Source of the DNA: an uncultured Prevotella sp.
GTDB lineage: Bacteria; Bacteroidota; Bacteroidia; Bacteroidales; Bacteroidaceae
Length of the DNA stretch: 64,000 nt
NCBI GenBank assembly: GCA_900319905.1
Contig: ONQB01000012.1
Coordinates: forward strand, 1 to 64,000
Direction: 5' to 3'
Of the stretch, positions 41,357-50,071 are shown piece after piece (position 1 is the first letter of the stretch; the number at the start of each line of letters is the position of its first letter). The notes under the pieces were generated by a model. That model worked only from the letters and a program-made list of their open reading frames with translations, ran no database searches and had not been told where the DNA came from. The position numbers were made by a program, and so were the translations under genes.

Positions 41357-43663
41357 TCATTTGACGGTCACCGTCAGCGGTTGCCGGTAGTCATCGGCAG
41401 CCTGTCCGACCGTCAGCTTCCAGATGTCGAAGTTGGCTATGTCGTACCGGCTCCAGGCGGCACCCGCATAATAGGTGACCGGCTGTCCATGATAGTTGTC
41501 GAGCATCACGATGGCGTTGCGGCCATCGGGTGACTTTCCTGTCCTCACATCGTTGTAAGGGAAGAGGACGGCGACATAGATTTCCGAACCATGCACTTTT
41601 GGCTGGTCGGTAGGATCAGCGTAGGCCACATAGTCCTTGCCGGCAGTCTCTGTGCCCTGACCATTGAGCGTCACACCACTGCACAATGTGGTGGTCTTCG
41701 ACAGATTATCGTACCACACCGTGATCTTGTTGAAGTTGCTGCCCTTGTCAAGACTGATGATGCGGTGCTCATGCCAGTCCACTCCATCGGGGTTCTTGCC
41801 ATAGTCGAGCCGGACCGTAAAGCGAAGAGGACCATTATCGAGGATTTCATAATTCTGATAGCAGTAAGGCAACGTCCACTTCCCATCGACCAGCAGGGCG
41901 GGTGCGCCGCAGCCCAGCGTTGGCCCTACCCCATAGCCGTCCATGCCATTGCCATGATCGAGGTGGAAAGAGCCATTGGCATGGTAATACGTGCTCTCTA
42001 TAGACCGTCCGCTCTTCTCAAGCGGCGCGGCGTCGACATTGCTCTGATGGTCTTCCGTATAACGCTTGTCCAGGATAAGGTCGGGCGTATTCTTCACCCA
42101 TACATCCGTTCCGTACGATTTCTCCCCCGTGCGCTGCAGCGCCGGACCGTACACACGATAGGCGCAGCGGTCGTTCTCCCAGGCGATGTCGTCCTTGCGA
42201 ATCTTATACATTGCCCCCTTGACGGAAGGGGTCATTGTCTTTGGCTGACCAACAGAAACATAGACCGTCCACGTAGATTGTGGCAGCACGCTGGCATCAA
42301 TCAGCAACTTACCATCATAGGTGAGTTGTGCGTCAAGCTCCTGTCCGGCCGCATTCTTCACCACCAAGGAAGCATCGGCAGATGCCCCTAAGGCTTTGCG
42401 CAGGGCGGCAGCATCCACTTCCACCACTTGCTGGCGTGTGCGGGAAGCACTGTTGGCAATGGTGACTGTCACCTGGCGGTGTCCCTTGAGCGCTGCATCC
42501 AGCCAACGGTAATACTCGCTGCCTGCCAAAAGGAAGGCACCTACGCCAAAGTCGGCATGAGAATGCTCGTCAACGGTCTGACCGGGAATGGCACGGTCGC
42601 CGATAGGCTGCACGTAACCGATCTGACCATCCGGCTGCAGAGCGGTGGTGGTGAGATAAGACCAGGCTTTCGACACCGTGGGCAGATAATCGGTCTCTGA
42701 GAGCAGGCCGTTGTTGATGCCCCACAGCAAGCCATAGGTGAAGAGGGCCGTGCCACTGGTCTCCGGGCCAGGTGCCTGTGAGGGGTCAACCATAGAGCGT
42801 GTCCAATAACCCTCGGGCTGCTGACATTCGGCCACAGCCTTGGCCAAGACCTGGAACTTATTGACAAAGAAAGCATAGTGGGCATTGGTCTTGGGCAGAT
42901 CCTGAAGCACCTTGGCAAGACCGGCCAGCACCCATCCGTTGCCACGGGCCCAATAGTCTTTCTTGCCCGCCACCGTGCGGTGCTTGGGATAGACATAACG
43001 GGCATCACGGAAGTAAAGACCGGTGGAGGCATCAAACATCAGGCTGTCAGTATAGAGAAGGTTCTCGTACATCTTCTCGAGATACTTCTCCTTGCCCGTC
43101 AGCTTGTATATCTTCGTCATCACGGGCATGGACATGTAAAGAGCATCGGCCCACCACCAGTAGTCGTGAGCCTTGCTGTCGGCCTCATAGTTCATCACCT
43201 CGATGGCACGGGCCACTTTCTTCTTCGACGGAGCGATATGGTAGAGGTCGATGTAAGTCTGGAAACAGATCTGCCAGTCGCCAAAGAGCACATGCTGGGC
43301 ATCCTCACCGTACTGACGATAACGCCATTTCGACGCATCCTTCTCGGTGGCGCCCTGCCAATGATTGTATTCGGCCCAACGCGTTGAATAGGCCAGGTAT
43401 TGTGCGGCTTTCTGCTTATATTGCTGTGAGGCACTGCCGATGTCGTGGGTCAGGAGCCTGTGCAGCTCCATGTTGCCTGTATGATAGACGGCCCAGTTCC
43501 AGAATGCAGAGCTCTGTGGTGACTGTGTCTGCTGCCACTGGTCATTGACGAGGGTGAGCGTGTTGAGCACCTTCGTCAGCTGAGGCGATGGCTGGTTCTG
43601 CGCACTGACCATTGTCGACAGGCCAAGCGCAGCAAAGAGGAAGAACAAGTATAGCTTTTTCAT
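41357..43663 (-). CDS. Exported GH105 unsaturated uronyl hydrolase fused to DUF4861
   Basis: 768 residues with a signal peptide (MKKLYLFFLFAALGLSTMVSAQ). Residues about 25-390 form a GH105/GH88-type alpha/alpha barrel: FWNWAVYHTGNMELHRL, FGDWQICFQTYIDLY, the catalytic Asp region in YWWWADALYMSMP, YWARGNGWVLAGLAKVL and ETSGTALFTYGLLWG. GH105 enzymes release 4,5-unsaturated uronic acid from oligosaccharides made by polysaccharide lyases. Residues about 395-768 match the DUF4861 pattern (NDRCAYRVYGPALQ, GVDVWVKNTP-like, YGVGPTLGCGAPAL, GPLRFTVRLDY). The role of DUF4861 is unknown to me. It precedes, in gene order, KduD, KduI and an EIIC-like transporter, which handle the product. Confidence 0.85.
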   Translation of the reverse strand: MKKLYLFFLFAALGLSTMVSAQNQPSPQLTKVLNTLTLVNDQWQQTQSPQSSAFWNWAVYHTGNMELHRLLTHDIGSASQQYKQKAAQYLAYSTRWAEYNHWQGATEKDASKWRYRQYGEDAQHVLFGDWQICFQTYIDLYHIAPSKKKVARAIEVMNYEADSKAHDYWWWADALYMSMPVMTKIYKLTGKEKYLEKMYENLLYTDSLMFDASTGLYFRDARYVYPKHRTVAGKKDYWARGNGWVLAGLAKVLQDLPKTNAHYAFFVNKFQVLAKAVAECQQPEGYWTRSMVDPSQAPGPETSGTALFTYGLLWGINNGLLSETDYLPTVSKAWSYLTTTALQPDGQIGYVQPIGDRAIPGQTVDEHSHADFGVGAFLLAGSEYYRWLDAALKGHRQVTVTIANSASRTRQQVVEVDAAALRKALGASADASLVVKNAAGQELDAQLTYDGKLLIDASVLPQSTWTVYVSVGQPKTMTPSVKGAMYKIRKDDIAWENDRCAYRVYGPALQRTGEKSYGTDVWVKNTPDLILDKRYTEDHQSNVDAAPLEKSGRSIESTYYHANGSFHLDHGNGMDGYGVGPTLGCGAPALLVDGKWTLPYCYQNYEILDNGPLRFTVRLDYGKNPDGVDWHEHRIISLDKGSNFNKITVWYDNLSKTTTLCSGVTLNGQGTETAGKDYVAYADPTDQPKVHGSEIYVAVLFPYNDVRTGKSPDGRNAIVMLDNYHGQPVTYYAGAAWSRYDIANFDIWKLTVGQAADDYRQPLTVTVK

Positions 43664-43674
43664 AAGTATTATCT

Positions 43675-43705
43675 AAAAAGCCCCGCCATAATCATTGACG
43701 AGGCT
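43675..43705 (-). terminator. Terminator between kduD and the GH105 gene
   Basis: On the minus strand AGCCTCGTC (43705-43697) pairs along its length with GGCGGGGCT (43687-43679), including two G-U pairs, followed by TTTTT ending at 43675. It lies between two genes on the same strand, so GH105 may be partly uncoupled from kduD. Confidence 0.7.
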
Positions 43706-43733
43706 AATGTAAAGTAGGGTTTCTCAGAATGGC

Positions 43734-44525
43734 TTATGGCTGTTTGCCGATGTAAGCCAGGATGCCGCCGTCCACATAGAGGATGTGGCCGTTGACGAAG
43801 TCGGAGGCATCGCTGGCAAGGAACACAGCGGGACCCATGAGGTCCTCTGGTGTGCCCCAACGGCCGGCAGGTGTCTTGCTGACGATAAACTGATCGAAAG
43901 GATGACGGCTGCCATCGGCCTGACGCTCACGCAGCGGAGCGGTCTGCGGTGTGGCGATGTAGCCCGGGCCAATGCCATTGCACTGGATGTTGTATTCACC
44001 GAACTCTGAACAGATGTTGCGGGTGAGCATCTTCAGACCACCCTTGGCGGCAGCATAGGCTGATACGGTCTCGCGGCCGAGTTCGCTCATCATCGAACAG
44101 ATATTGATAATCTTACCATGTCCTTTGCGCTTCATGCCGGGGATGACAGCCTTTGACACGATGAAAGGCGCATTGAGGTCAATGTCAATCACCTGACGGA
44201 AGTCCTCTACCGACATGTCAAGCATCGGGATACGCTTGATGATACCTGCGTTGTTGACCAGGATGTCAATCGTACCTAAGTCATGCTCTATCTTGCTGAC
44301 CAGGTCCTTCACCTGGTTCTCATCGGTGACATCGGCGATGTAGCCTTTGGCATCGATGCCTTTGGCCTTGTAGTCAGCAAGGGCCTGATCCAAATGTTTC
44401 TGACTGCGGCAGTTGAACGCAATCTTTGCGCCAGCCTCAGCATAAGCCTGGGCAATGGCGAAACCGATGCCATAAGCAGCACCGGTAACGAGGGCTACCT
44501 TACCCTCAAGCGAAAAGTTTACCAT
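43734..44525 (-). CDS. kduD: 2-dehydro-3-deoxy-D-gluconate 5-dehydrogenase (KduD-like)
   Basis: A 263-residue short-chain dehydrogenase. The NAD(P) motif is VALVTGAAYGIGFAIAQAYA, with NNAG in LVNNAGIIKR, the catalytic Ser in ICSMMSELGR, and YxxxK in AYAAAKGGLKML. The end has YVDGGILAYIG, as in KduD. KduD reduces 3-deoxy-D-glycero-2,5-hexodiulosonate to 2-keto-3-deoxygluconate in the unsaturated-uronate pathway. No signal peptide is present, so it is cytoplasmic. It lies between kduI and the GH105 gene. Other sugar-acid SDRs (gluconate 5-dehydrogenase) are close relatives, but the neighbours favour KduD. Confidence 0.88.
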   Translation of the reverse strand: MVNFSLEGKVALVTGAAYGIGFAIAQAYAEAGAKIAFNCRSQKHLDQALADYKAKGIDAKGYIADVTDENQVKDLVSKIEHDLGTIDILVNNAGIIKRIPMLDMSVEDFRQVIDIDLNAPFIVSKAVIPGMKRKGHGKIINICSMMSELGRETVSAYAAAKGGLKMLTRNICSEFGEYNIQCNGIGPGYIATPQTAPLRERQADGSRHPFDQFIVSKTPAGRWGTPEDLMGPAVFLASDASDFVNGHILYVDGGILAYIGKQP

Positions 44526-44648
44526 AGTATGTACAGTATATAATGTTTTTGATCCTCTGCCTTCATTGTGTCCCCGACATCAGAGATAGCCGGGAACAGG
44601 ATTTATTGAAGACTGCGGGAAGATACGTATCGAAGATTTGGAACGGAT

Positions 44649-45620
44649 TTATTCAAGATCAGGAATCTTCACCACCTGCATATCAGTGTAGACGAGGTTC
44701 TCACCTGCCATGCCCCAGATGAAGGTGTAGTTGGAGGTACCGGCAGCGCAATGGATGCTCCACTCGGGATTGATGACAGCCTGCTCGTTGTTGAGCCACA
44801 TGGTGCGTGTTTCCTGTGGTTCGCCCATGATATGGCATACTTTCTGGCCGCTTGGCACATTGTAGTAGAAATAGGTCTCCATGCGGCGCAGATGGGTATG
44901 AGCGGGCATGGTGTTCCACACCGAACCGGGTTTCAACTCAGTGATACCCATCTGCAACTGACAGGTGCGCACACCGGCCACACCGTCAAGGATGACCTGA
45001 TGGATCACGCGGAGATTGCTCTCTGTGGCACTGCCTGCATTGATGTTCTTGGCATCTTTCAGTCCCACTTTCTTGGTGGGGTAGCTCTGATGGGCGCAGG
45101 CGCTGTTCATATAGAACTTGGCAGGCGACGCGGCATTCTTGCTGGCCACGGTGATTTTCTTCGCTCCCTTGCCCACATAGAGTGCTTCCTGGAAGCCAAG
45201 CTCGTAGTCCTTGCCGTCAACGTTCACCACACCGTCGCCACCGACGTTGATGATACCCAGCTCACGGTTGTCCAACAGATGGCGGCCGTTGTCACCTTTG
45301 CTGGCATCCACATAAAGAGGGGCTATCGAGGTGAGTTCCAGAGGAGCAGTGGTAGGCTCTGCGCCGCCCACGAGGAAACGGTCAAACATGGTATAGGTCC
45401 AGTTGACCTCTCCGGGCGCAAACACTTTCTCTACAAGAAACTCTCCACGCATGCGCTGGGTGTCGTAGTGACGTGCGTCCATCGGGTTGCAAGCATAGCG
45501 CACATTGTAATTGGTGTAGCTGTTTTCTGCTTTCATCTCGTAACCTTTCCATGCATTGCACTGCGCCTTGGCACCTACTGCCAGCAGGCACAGGGCAGCT
45601 GCTATCAATGTTTTCTTCAT
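44649..45620 (-). CDS. kduI: 5-keto-4-deoxyuronate isomerase (KduI) with a signal peptide
   Basis: KduI isomerises 5-keto-4-deoxyuronate to 3-deoxy-D-glycero-2,5-hexodiulosonate. The body matches E. coli KduI closely (DTQRMRGEFLVEKVF, RELGIINVGGDG, ALYVGKGAKKITVAS, NTMPAHTHLRRMETYFYY, GEPQETR, EWSIHCAAGTSNYTFIWGM). The metal ligands fall at His241, His243, Glu248 and His290, exactly 45 more than the E. coli residues as I recall them (196, 198, 203, 245). Total length is 323 against 278, so all the extra length is at the N-terminus. That extension begins MKKTLIAAALCLLAVGAKAQ, a textbook signal peptide. The enzyme is therefore predicted to be periplasmic, unlike the classical cytoplasmic KduI. 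The EIIC-like gene precedes it by 21 bases. Confidence 0.92.
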   Translation of the reverse strand: MKKTLIAAALCLLAVGAKAQCNAWKGYEMKAENSYTNYNVRYACNPMDARHYDTQRMRGEFLVEKVFAPGEVNWTYTMFDRFLVGGAEPTTAPLELTSIAPLYVDASKGDNGRHLLDNRELGIINVGGDGVVNVDGKDYELGFQEALYVGKGAKKITVASKNAASPAKFYMNSACAHQSYPTKKVGLKDAKNINAGSATESNLRVIHQVILDGVAGVRTCQLQMGITELKPGSVWNTMPAHTHLRRMETYFYYNVPSGQKVCHIMGEPQETRTMWLNNEQAVINPEWSIHCAAGTSNYTFIWGMAGENLVYTDMQVVKIPDLE

Positions 45621-45641
45621 TTTGTGTTATTATAGTTAGTA

Positions 45642-47099
45642 TTACTTATTACTGTCGGCTCCCTGTTTGGCCAGAGCCTCATCCTTTACGATACGGCGGC
45701 GGTTGACAACCATCAGCACGACGGTGATGGCCACCAGCACAGCGGCACCCACGAATTTGGCATAACGGGCCAGCGCATAGATGGCATAGCCGATAAGCGA
45801 CGACGCGAAGTCCATGCTGCCTGCCATAAAGCCGTCAGGCACGTGGGCTGCCTTGTCCTGTGTCTCAGCGAACACAGCGGCAGCAGCCTTGGTGAAGTCG
45901 GGGGCCATGTCAGTGACAAACCACAGGCCGATGACCAGCGCCACGAAGCCCACGATGTATGACTTGAGCACATTACCCTTGGTGTATGGCAACATCATCG
46001 GGAAGAGATAGAACAAGCCTGCAAGTGAAGCCAACGGCAGGAACTGGTTGCCGGGAAGCAACACGGCCACGACGATATAGGTTGGAATGAGGAAAAGCGT
46101 ACATACCAGGGCAGTAGGATGGCCGATAACCAATGCAGGGCTCATGCCTATATGGATGGTCTTGCCATGGAACTTACGGTCGATGACCTCCTTCGTCTTG
46201 TCGGAGATAGGCATCAGACCATCAATAAACAACTTCGTGATACGCGGGATGAGTTCCATCACGGCGCCCATGGTCACACCGAGGAAGAGGATGTCCTTCA
46301 CAACCTTCATCACGCCATCGGTCGTTGTCGACCCTGCGGGCATATTGGCCATGAAAGCGTCAAAGTTGCGCATGTCGTCGATATGTGACACAGCAGCAAT
46401 GATACAACCGACAATCACACCAAGCACCAGCGGCTCGCCCAGCACGCCAAACTTCTTCTTCAATCCCTCGGCATCAATGTTGAGCTTGTCAAAACCAGGA
46501 ATCTTGTCGAGCAGCCAGCCAATGACGATGGCAAACGGCGTAAAGCTCTGACAGAAAGGCTGCGGCACGGAGATTCCGGGCAGGTTGTAGTATTTCTGGA
46601 ATTTCTCAGCAGTGAGGTCAGCCATCACCAGCGTGATGATATAGCACACGATGGCTGCAAAATAGCCCCAAAGCAGGCTTTGGTCGAAGACGAAGTACAC
46701 CACAGCGCCAATGAAGGCGAAGTGCCAATAGTTCCAAAGGTCGATGTTGACAGTGCGTGTGGTCTTGGTGATCACCATCAGGAAATTGATGCCCAGGCAA
46801 ATAGGAATGATCAGCGCGCCCACTGCCGTGTTGTAAGCCACAGAGGCAGCAGCCGGCCATCCCATATCAAACACGCTGAGGTTGAGACTGAAGATATCCT
46901 CTATGGCCTGCAAAGGATCTTTAAAGTTGTCGGTAAGCAATGCCGTAACAATACCCAGGCCGACAAAGCCCACGCCCACGAAAAGGCCGGATTTCAAAGC
47001 CTTTCCAAACTTCATGCCGATGCACAAACCAATGATGGTGAAGATGATTGGCATCATCACCGAAGCACCCATCTGAATGATGTAATTGAAGATATTCAT
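45642..47099 (-). CDS. Galactitol-type PTS EIIC-like membrane transporter, orphan
   Basis: A 485-residue integral membrane protein matching the GatC (galactitol EIIC) family from end to end: MGASVMMPIIFTIIGLCIGM, FGKALKSGLFVGVGFVGLGI, GWPAAASVAYNTAVGALIIP, DLWNYWHFAFIGAVVYF, KKKFGVLGEPLVLGVIVG, LFIDGLMPISDKTKEV, IGMSPALVIGHPTALV and LPGNQFLPLASLAGL. No EIIA, EIIB, HPr or EI gene is present in the window, and Bacteroidetes generally lack a sugar PTS. It therefore probably acts as a non-phosphorylating carrier. It is the gene directly before kduI, so the cargo is likely an unsaturated-uronate derivative. E. coli GatC is about 451 residues; the extra length is a short C-terminal cytoplasmic tail and loops. 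Confidence 0.88.
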   Translation of the reverse strand: MNIFNYIIQMGASVMMPIIFTIIGLCIGMKFGKALKSGLFVGVGFVGLGIVTALLTDNFKDPLQAIEDIFSLNLSVFDMGWPAAASVAYNTAVGALIIPICLGINFLMVITKTTRTVNIDLWNYWHFAFIGAVVYFVFDQSLLWGYFAAIVCYIITLVMADLTAEKFQKYYNLPGISVPQPFCQSFTPFAIVIGWLLDKIPGFDKLNIDAEGLKKKFGVLGEPLVLGVIVGCIIAAVSHIDDMRNFDAFMANMPAGSTTTDGVMKVVKDILFLGVTMGAVMELIPRITKLFIDGLMPISDKTKEVIDRKFHGKTIHIGMSPALVIGHPTALVCTLFLIPTYIVVAVLLPGNQFLPLASLAGLFYLFPMMLPYTKGNVLKSYIVGFVALVIGLWFVTDMAPDFTKAAAAVFAETQDKAAHVPDGFMAGSMDFASSLIGYAIYALARYAKFVGAAVLVAITVVLMVVNRRRIVKDEALAKQGADSNK

Positions 47100-47163
47100 T
47101 GTCTGAAGAATTCTAATATATTGTTCTCTATAGTTTTAACTTAATATGTGAAATGCTACATAC

Positions 47164-47207
47164 CAACAGCGTTCCGGAGAAGGGGAACATCTCCGCGCTG
47201 CCTGTTT
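47164..47207. other. Imperfect hairpin between EIIC-like and GH43 genes
   Basis: An inner stem CGGAGA (47175-47180)/TCTCCG (47190-47195) is flanked by AACAGCG (47165-47171) and CGCTG-CCTGTT (47196-47206). It lies in the 245-base gap after the GH43 stop codon. It could be a terminator, but no T-run follows. Confidence 0.4.
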
Positions 47208-47344
47208 CTATCAGCTAGTATGATTCAAGAGCTTCTTTACCGTTAACGCAAACAACTGTTTGATTATTGCGTATCGATGATGATTTCTTCACATGAATCG
47301 TACATTATGGTCCCTTTAGGCCTCTGTCGCTACCTCGATGGGCC

Positions 47345-49099
47345 TCAATGGAAGCGGATCCAATCGACATCGAAGAACGGCGCGTCGTTCTTCTCCCCAG
47401 GGCGCATGCAGTAGAAGCCGGTCTTGGCACCTATCCACTTGCCTTCCATCAAGGTGAAGGGCTCGCCCAACGGTGTGTAGTTCTTGTCATCGAGGCTGTA
47501 GGCAAACTGCGCATGACCTTTGATGCCATTGCCCACGCCTGTGCTCCACACCTTGGCGCGCATATATATATAAGGTGTAGCCAGCCTCGGCTCAGGAATG
47601 TCGTCCACGGCATAGCGCTGGGTATATGGCTTTGGCATGGCCTTCAAAGGAATGGGCTTCTCCACGACACAACGCTCGGGCTTGCCTTTCTGCGCACCGA
47701 TGCATTCCACATAGCGCAGCACGCAGCCGTCCTTGGTGCTTACGAGTTTGATGCCCGCGTAGTCCTGACCCATGATGGCAAAGCCGCCCTCCTCGCCTTT
47801 TTGCTGAAACGACGGGTTGGGAATGAACCTCACACGTGCCGTCACCGTAAAGTTCTCGGTAGGCAACTTCTGCAACAGCATGTTCTGCAAGTCGCTGAGA
47901 TTGCGGAAGCCTTCCGGAGCCTGAGGGCCATACAGGCGCAACCGGCTGTTGTTGGCATCGCAGAAGTACCAGTAATGGCTCCACGGACCTTCAAACTGCC
48001 ACTGCGGTCCCAGTTGGGTGCTGTTGAATTCGTCATCTTCCTGTGGCTGCACCTCACCCGACGACAGCAGGTTGGGTTTCTTGTAAGTAGCGACCGGATC
48101 GCCACAACCGTCACCATCTTTATCCACGCCGATGACCAGCCAGCCATTCTTCCACTGTGCCGGCTGCAGATGGACCACACGTCCGTAAGCATGCTTGTCC
48201 TGGAAATGGATGAACCAGTTTTCTCCATTCTGCGTGTCGACCCATGCGCCTTGGTGTGGACCGTTGACCTTGCTCTTGCCTTGGGCCAATGTCACCTTCT
48301 CTTCATAAGGGCCATAGGGTGACTTGCTCCGCAGCTCCACCTGCCAGCCGTATTTCACGCCGCCTGCCGGTGAGAAGATATAGTAGTAGCCGTCGTGCTT
48401 ATACATCTTGGTGCCCTCTATGGTCGGTTGGTTCTCATGACCGTCATAGACCATGCGCGAGGGTCCCGTAACATGGGTACCGTCGGCCGACAGCGGTGCC
48501 ACGAAGAGCACGCTCTTCACGCCGGCACGCGACCCAGCGCAGCCATGTGACAGATAGGCCTTGCCATCGTCGTCCCACAGCGGACAGCAATCGATCAATC
48601 CCTTGCCGGCCTTCACCAGCACGGGCTCTGACCAGTCACCGCTCACATCTTGCGTCTTGACCATGAACAAGCCCTGGTCGGGATCGCCCCAATAGATGTA
48701 GAACCAACCGTCGTGGTAGCGGATGGCAGGTGCCCAGACGTAATTGCCATGCTGGATGCCCTTGCGGTAATCGAGCGGGCCGTTGGCAAACTCAGGGAGC
48801 ACCGGATAATGATCCTTCAGGGCAGTGCCGACGATAGACCAGTTGACGAGGTCGGTGGAATGAAGGATCTGCAGGCCCGGAAAACAGGCAAACGACGAGG
48901 CGGTCATATAATAATCGTTGCCCACCCGGCATACGTCGGGATCGCTATAGTCCGCATCGATGATGGGATTCTTATACATGCCACCCGGAAGATTAGGGTT
49001 CCAGGTGCGGGAAAGAGTCTGTCCGCAGGCCGTGGTGGCCGTTGTCAGACTGGCCAGTCCTGCCACAAAGGCCAGCAGGAGTGTTTTCGGTTGTATCAT
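47345..49099 (-). CDS. Exported GH43 glycosidase (beta-xylosidase / alpha-L-arabinofuranosidase type)
   Basis: 584 residues with an N-terminal signal (LLLAFVAGLASLTTATTACGQ; possibly a lipoprotein Cys). The five-bladed GH43 propeller has the catalytic base Asp in YKNPIIDADYSDPDVCRVG, the pKa-modulating Asp in GLIDCCPLWDDDGKAYL and the acid Glu in QPTIEGTKMYKHDGYYYIF. A C-terminal concanavalin-like beta-sandwich (about 355-584, DDEFNSTQLGPQWQFEGPW ... FFDVDWIRF) is typical of the larger GH43 subfamilies. It would remove xylose or arabinose side residues. It is the most upstream gene of the minus-strand set that continues with the EIIC-like gene, kduI and kduD. Confidence 0.88.
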   Translation of the reverse strand: MIQPKTLLLAFVAGLASLTTATTACGQTLSRTWNPNLPGGMYKNPIIDADYSDPDVCRVGNDYYMTASSFACFPGLQILHSTDLVNWSIVGTALKDHYPVLPEFANGPLDYRKGIQHGNYVWAPAIRYHDGWFYIYWGDPDQGLFMVKTQDVSGDWSEPVLVKAGKGLIDCCPLWDDDGKAYLSHGCAGSRAGVKSVLFVAPLSADGTHVTGPSRMVYDGHENQPTIEGTKMYKHDGYYYIFSPAGGVKYGWQVELRSKSPYGPYEEKVTLAQGKSKVNGPHQGAWVDTQNGENWFIHFQDKHAYGRVVHLQPAQWKNGWLVIGVDKDGDGCGDPVATYKKPNLLSSGEVQPQEDDEFNSTQLGPQWQFEGPWSHYWYFCDANNSRLRLYGPQAPEGFRNLSDLQNMLLQKLPTENFTVTARVRFIPNPSFQQKGEEGGFAIMGQDYAGIKLVSTKDGCVLRYVECIGAQKGKPERCVVEKPIPLKAMPKPYTQRYAVDDIPEPRLATPYIYMRAKVWSTGVGNGIKGHAQFAYSLDDKNYTPLGEPFTLMEGKWIGAKTGFYCMRPGEKNDAPFFDVDWIRFH

Positions 49100-49131
49100 A
49101 TTTATCTTAAGACGATTTCAATTAGCGACTG

Positions 49132-49139
49132 CAAATATA
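49132..49139 (-). promoter_or_regulatory. -7 promoter element of the GH43 gene
   Basis: On the minus strand TATATTTG (49139-49132) followed by C fits the Bacteroidetes -7 element and lies 33 bases before the ATG at 49099. Confidence 0.5.
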
Positions 49140-49318
49140 CGAAATCTTTTTCGGAAAAGCGTACGCAGTATATGGAAAGAATGTATCGTAAGTTGTTGTT
49201 CATTGAAAATACGGATGATAACGAAGGAATACGCAATATACTCGCAAGATTAACATACATCGACAACACGACCGAAAGAACTGAAATTAACCTACATTAT
49301 TCATGAAGATAAAACATA

Positions 49319-49375
49319 CGGCTTGATAATTTTAAATTTAATTCTAAAGAGAATTTTAAATTCCATTTCAAGCCG
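49319..49375. repeat. A/T-rich hairpin with CGGCTTG ends
   Basis: CGGCTTG (49319-49325) pairs with CAAGCCG (49369-49375). The interior arms of AATTTTAAATT-type sequence also pair around TAAAGA. It is a long hairpin of uncertain role. Confidence 0.55.
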
Positions 49376-49489
49376 CTTGCGGCGCCCATCAAACAAAGTG
49401 TATTGGACGTTCTTTTTGGTCGGATGTCCCATGATGAAGTAGAAAAGAACTAATAAGGGGTAAAACTAATCGAAATCTATGTTGTTGTA

Positions 49490-49796
49490 GAACCCCCTTG
49501 TGGGGGTTCCGGTATCATAGCGAGGGGATGAGGTGAGCGAAGCGAGCCTCTTCCCCTCGAAACGTGATAGGGGGTGATTTAATCGCTACCCCCTTGTGGG
49601 GTTGCGGCAATGTTAAATATGATGTCAATCGAAGGATGTTCCACGGATGCGTCGCCTCTAATATTGCCGCAACCCCACAAGGGGGTAGCGAATTATTGTA
49701 CGCATCATGTTGCGAGGTTACGAGGGGAATCGCTGCATTCGCTATCGCTCATTTGCTCATCCCCTCGCTATGTTGCCGGAACCCCTAAAGGGGTTC
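49490..49796. repeat. Symmetrical nested-palindrome element (REPIN/MITE-like)
   Basis: The element reads symmetrically from both ends. Terminal hairpins are GAACCCCC-TTGT-GGGGGTTC (49490-49509) and GAACCCC-...-GGGGTTC (49779-49796). Inside them, ATAGCGAGGGGATGAG on the left is matched by CTCATCCCCTCGCTAT on the right. Internally, a 29-base arm at 49583-49611 (TCGCTACCCCCTTGTGGGG...) is the perfect reverse complement of 49663-49691, and each of these arms also folds on itself. A 51-base centre separates them. This architecture, two inverted clusters of short palindromes, resembles REP doublets or a small non-autonomous element. Confidence 0.8.
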
Positions 49797-50071
49797 TCCT
49801 GCATCATTCATGGACATTACCTCTGTTATTAAACATTGAATTGTCAACAACGCAACAGTTTTTTTTCAGCAAGGAACGAGCGAGGGGTTCTTGCTGTGAT
49901 GCAAGGGCTTTATTTGTTTTTGCAAAAGAATACGGTTACCTTTCCTACCACAGGGTCCAATAACCGCCCGGAAATTAGTTTACAAAATGCTGTCAGACAT
50001 TTCTCGTCATTTTGAAGAGAGAAGTAACCAAAATCGAACAGAAATTCCCATTTTTCCATTGTCGTGCCGGT

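Noticed and set aside
49564-49963. Short plus-strand open frames in the palindromic element
   Set aside because: They are made of inverted-repeat sequence and have no family-like features.
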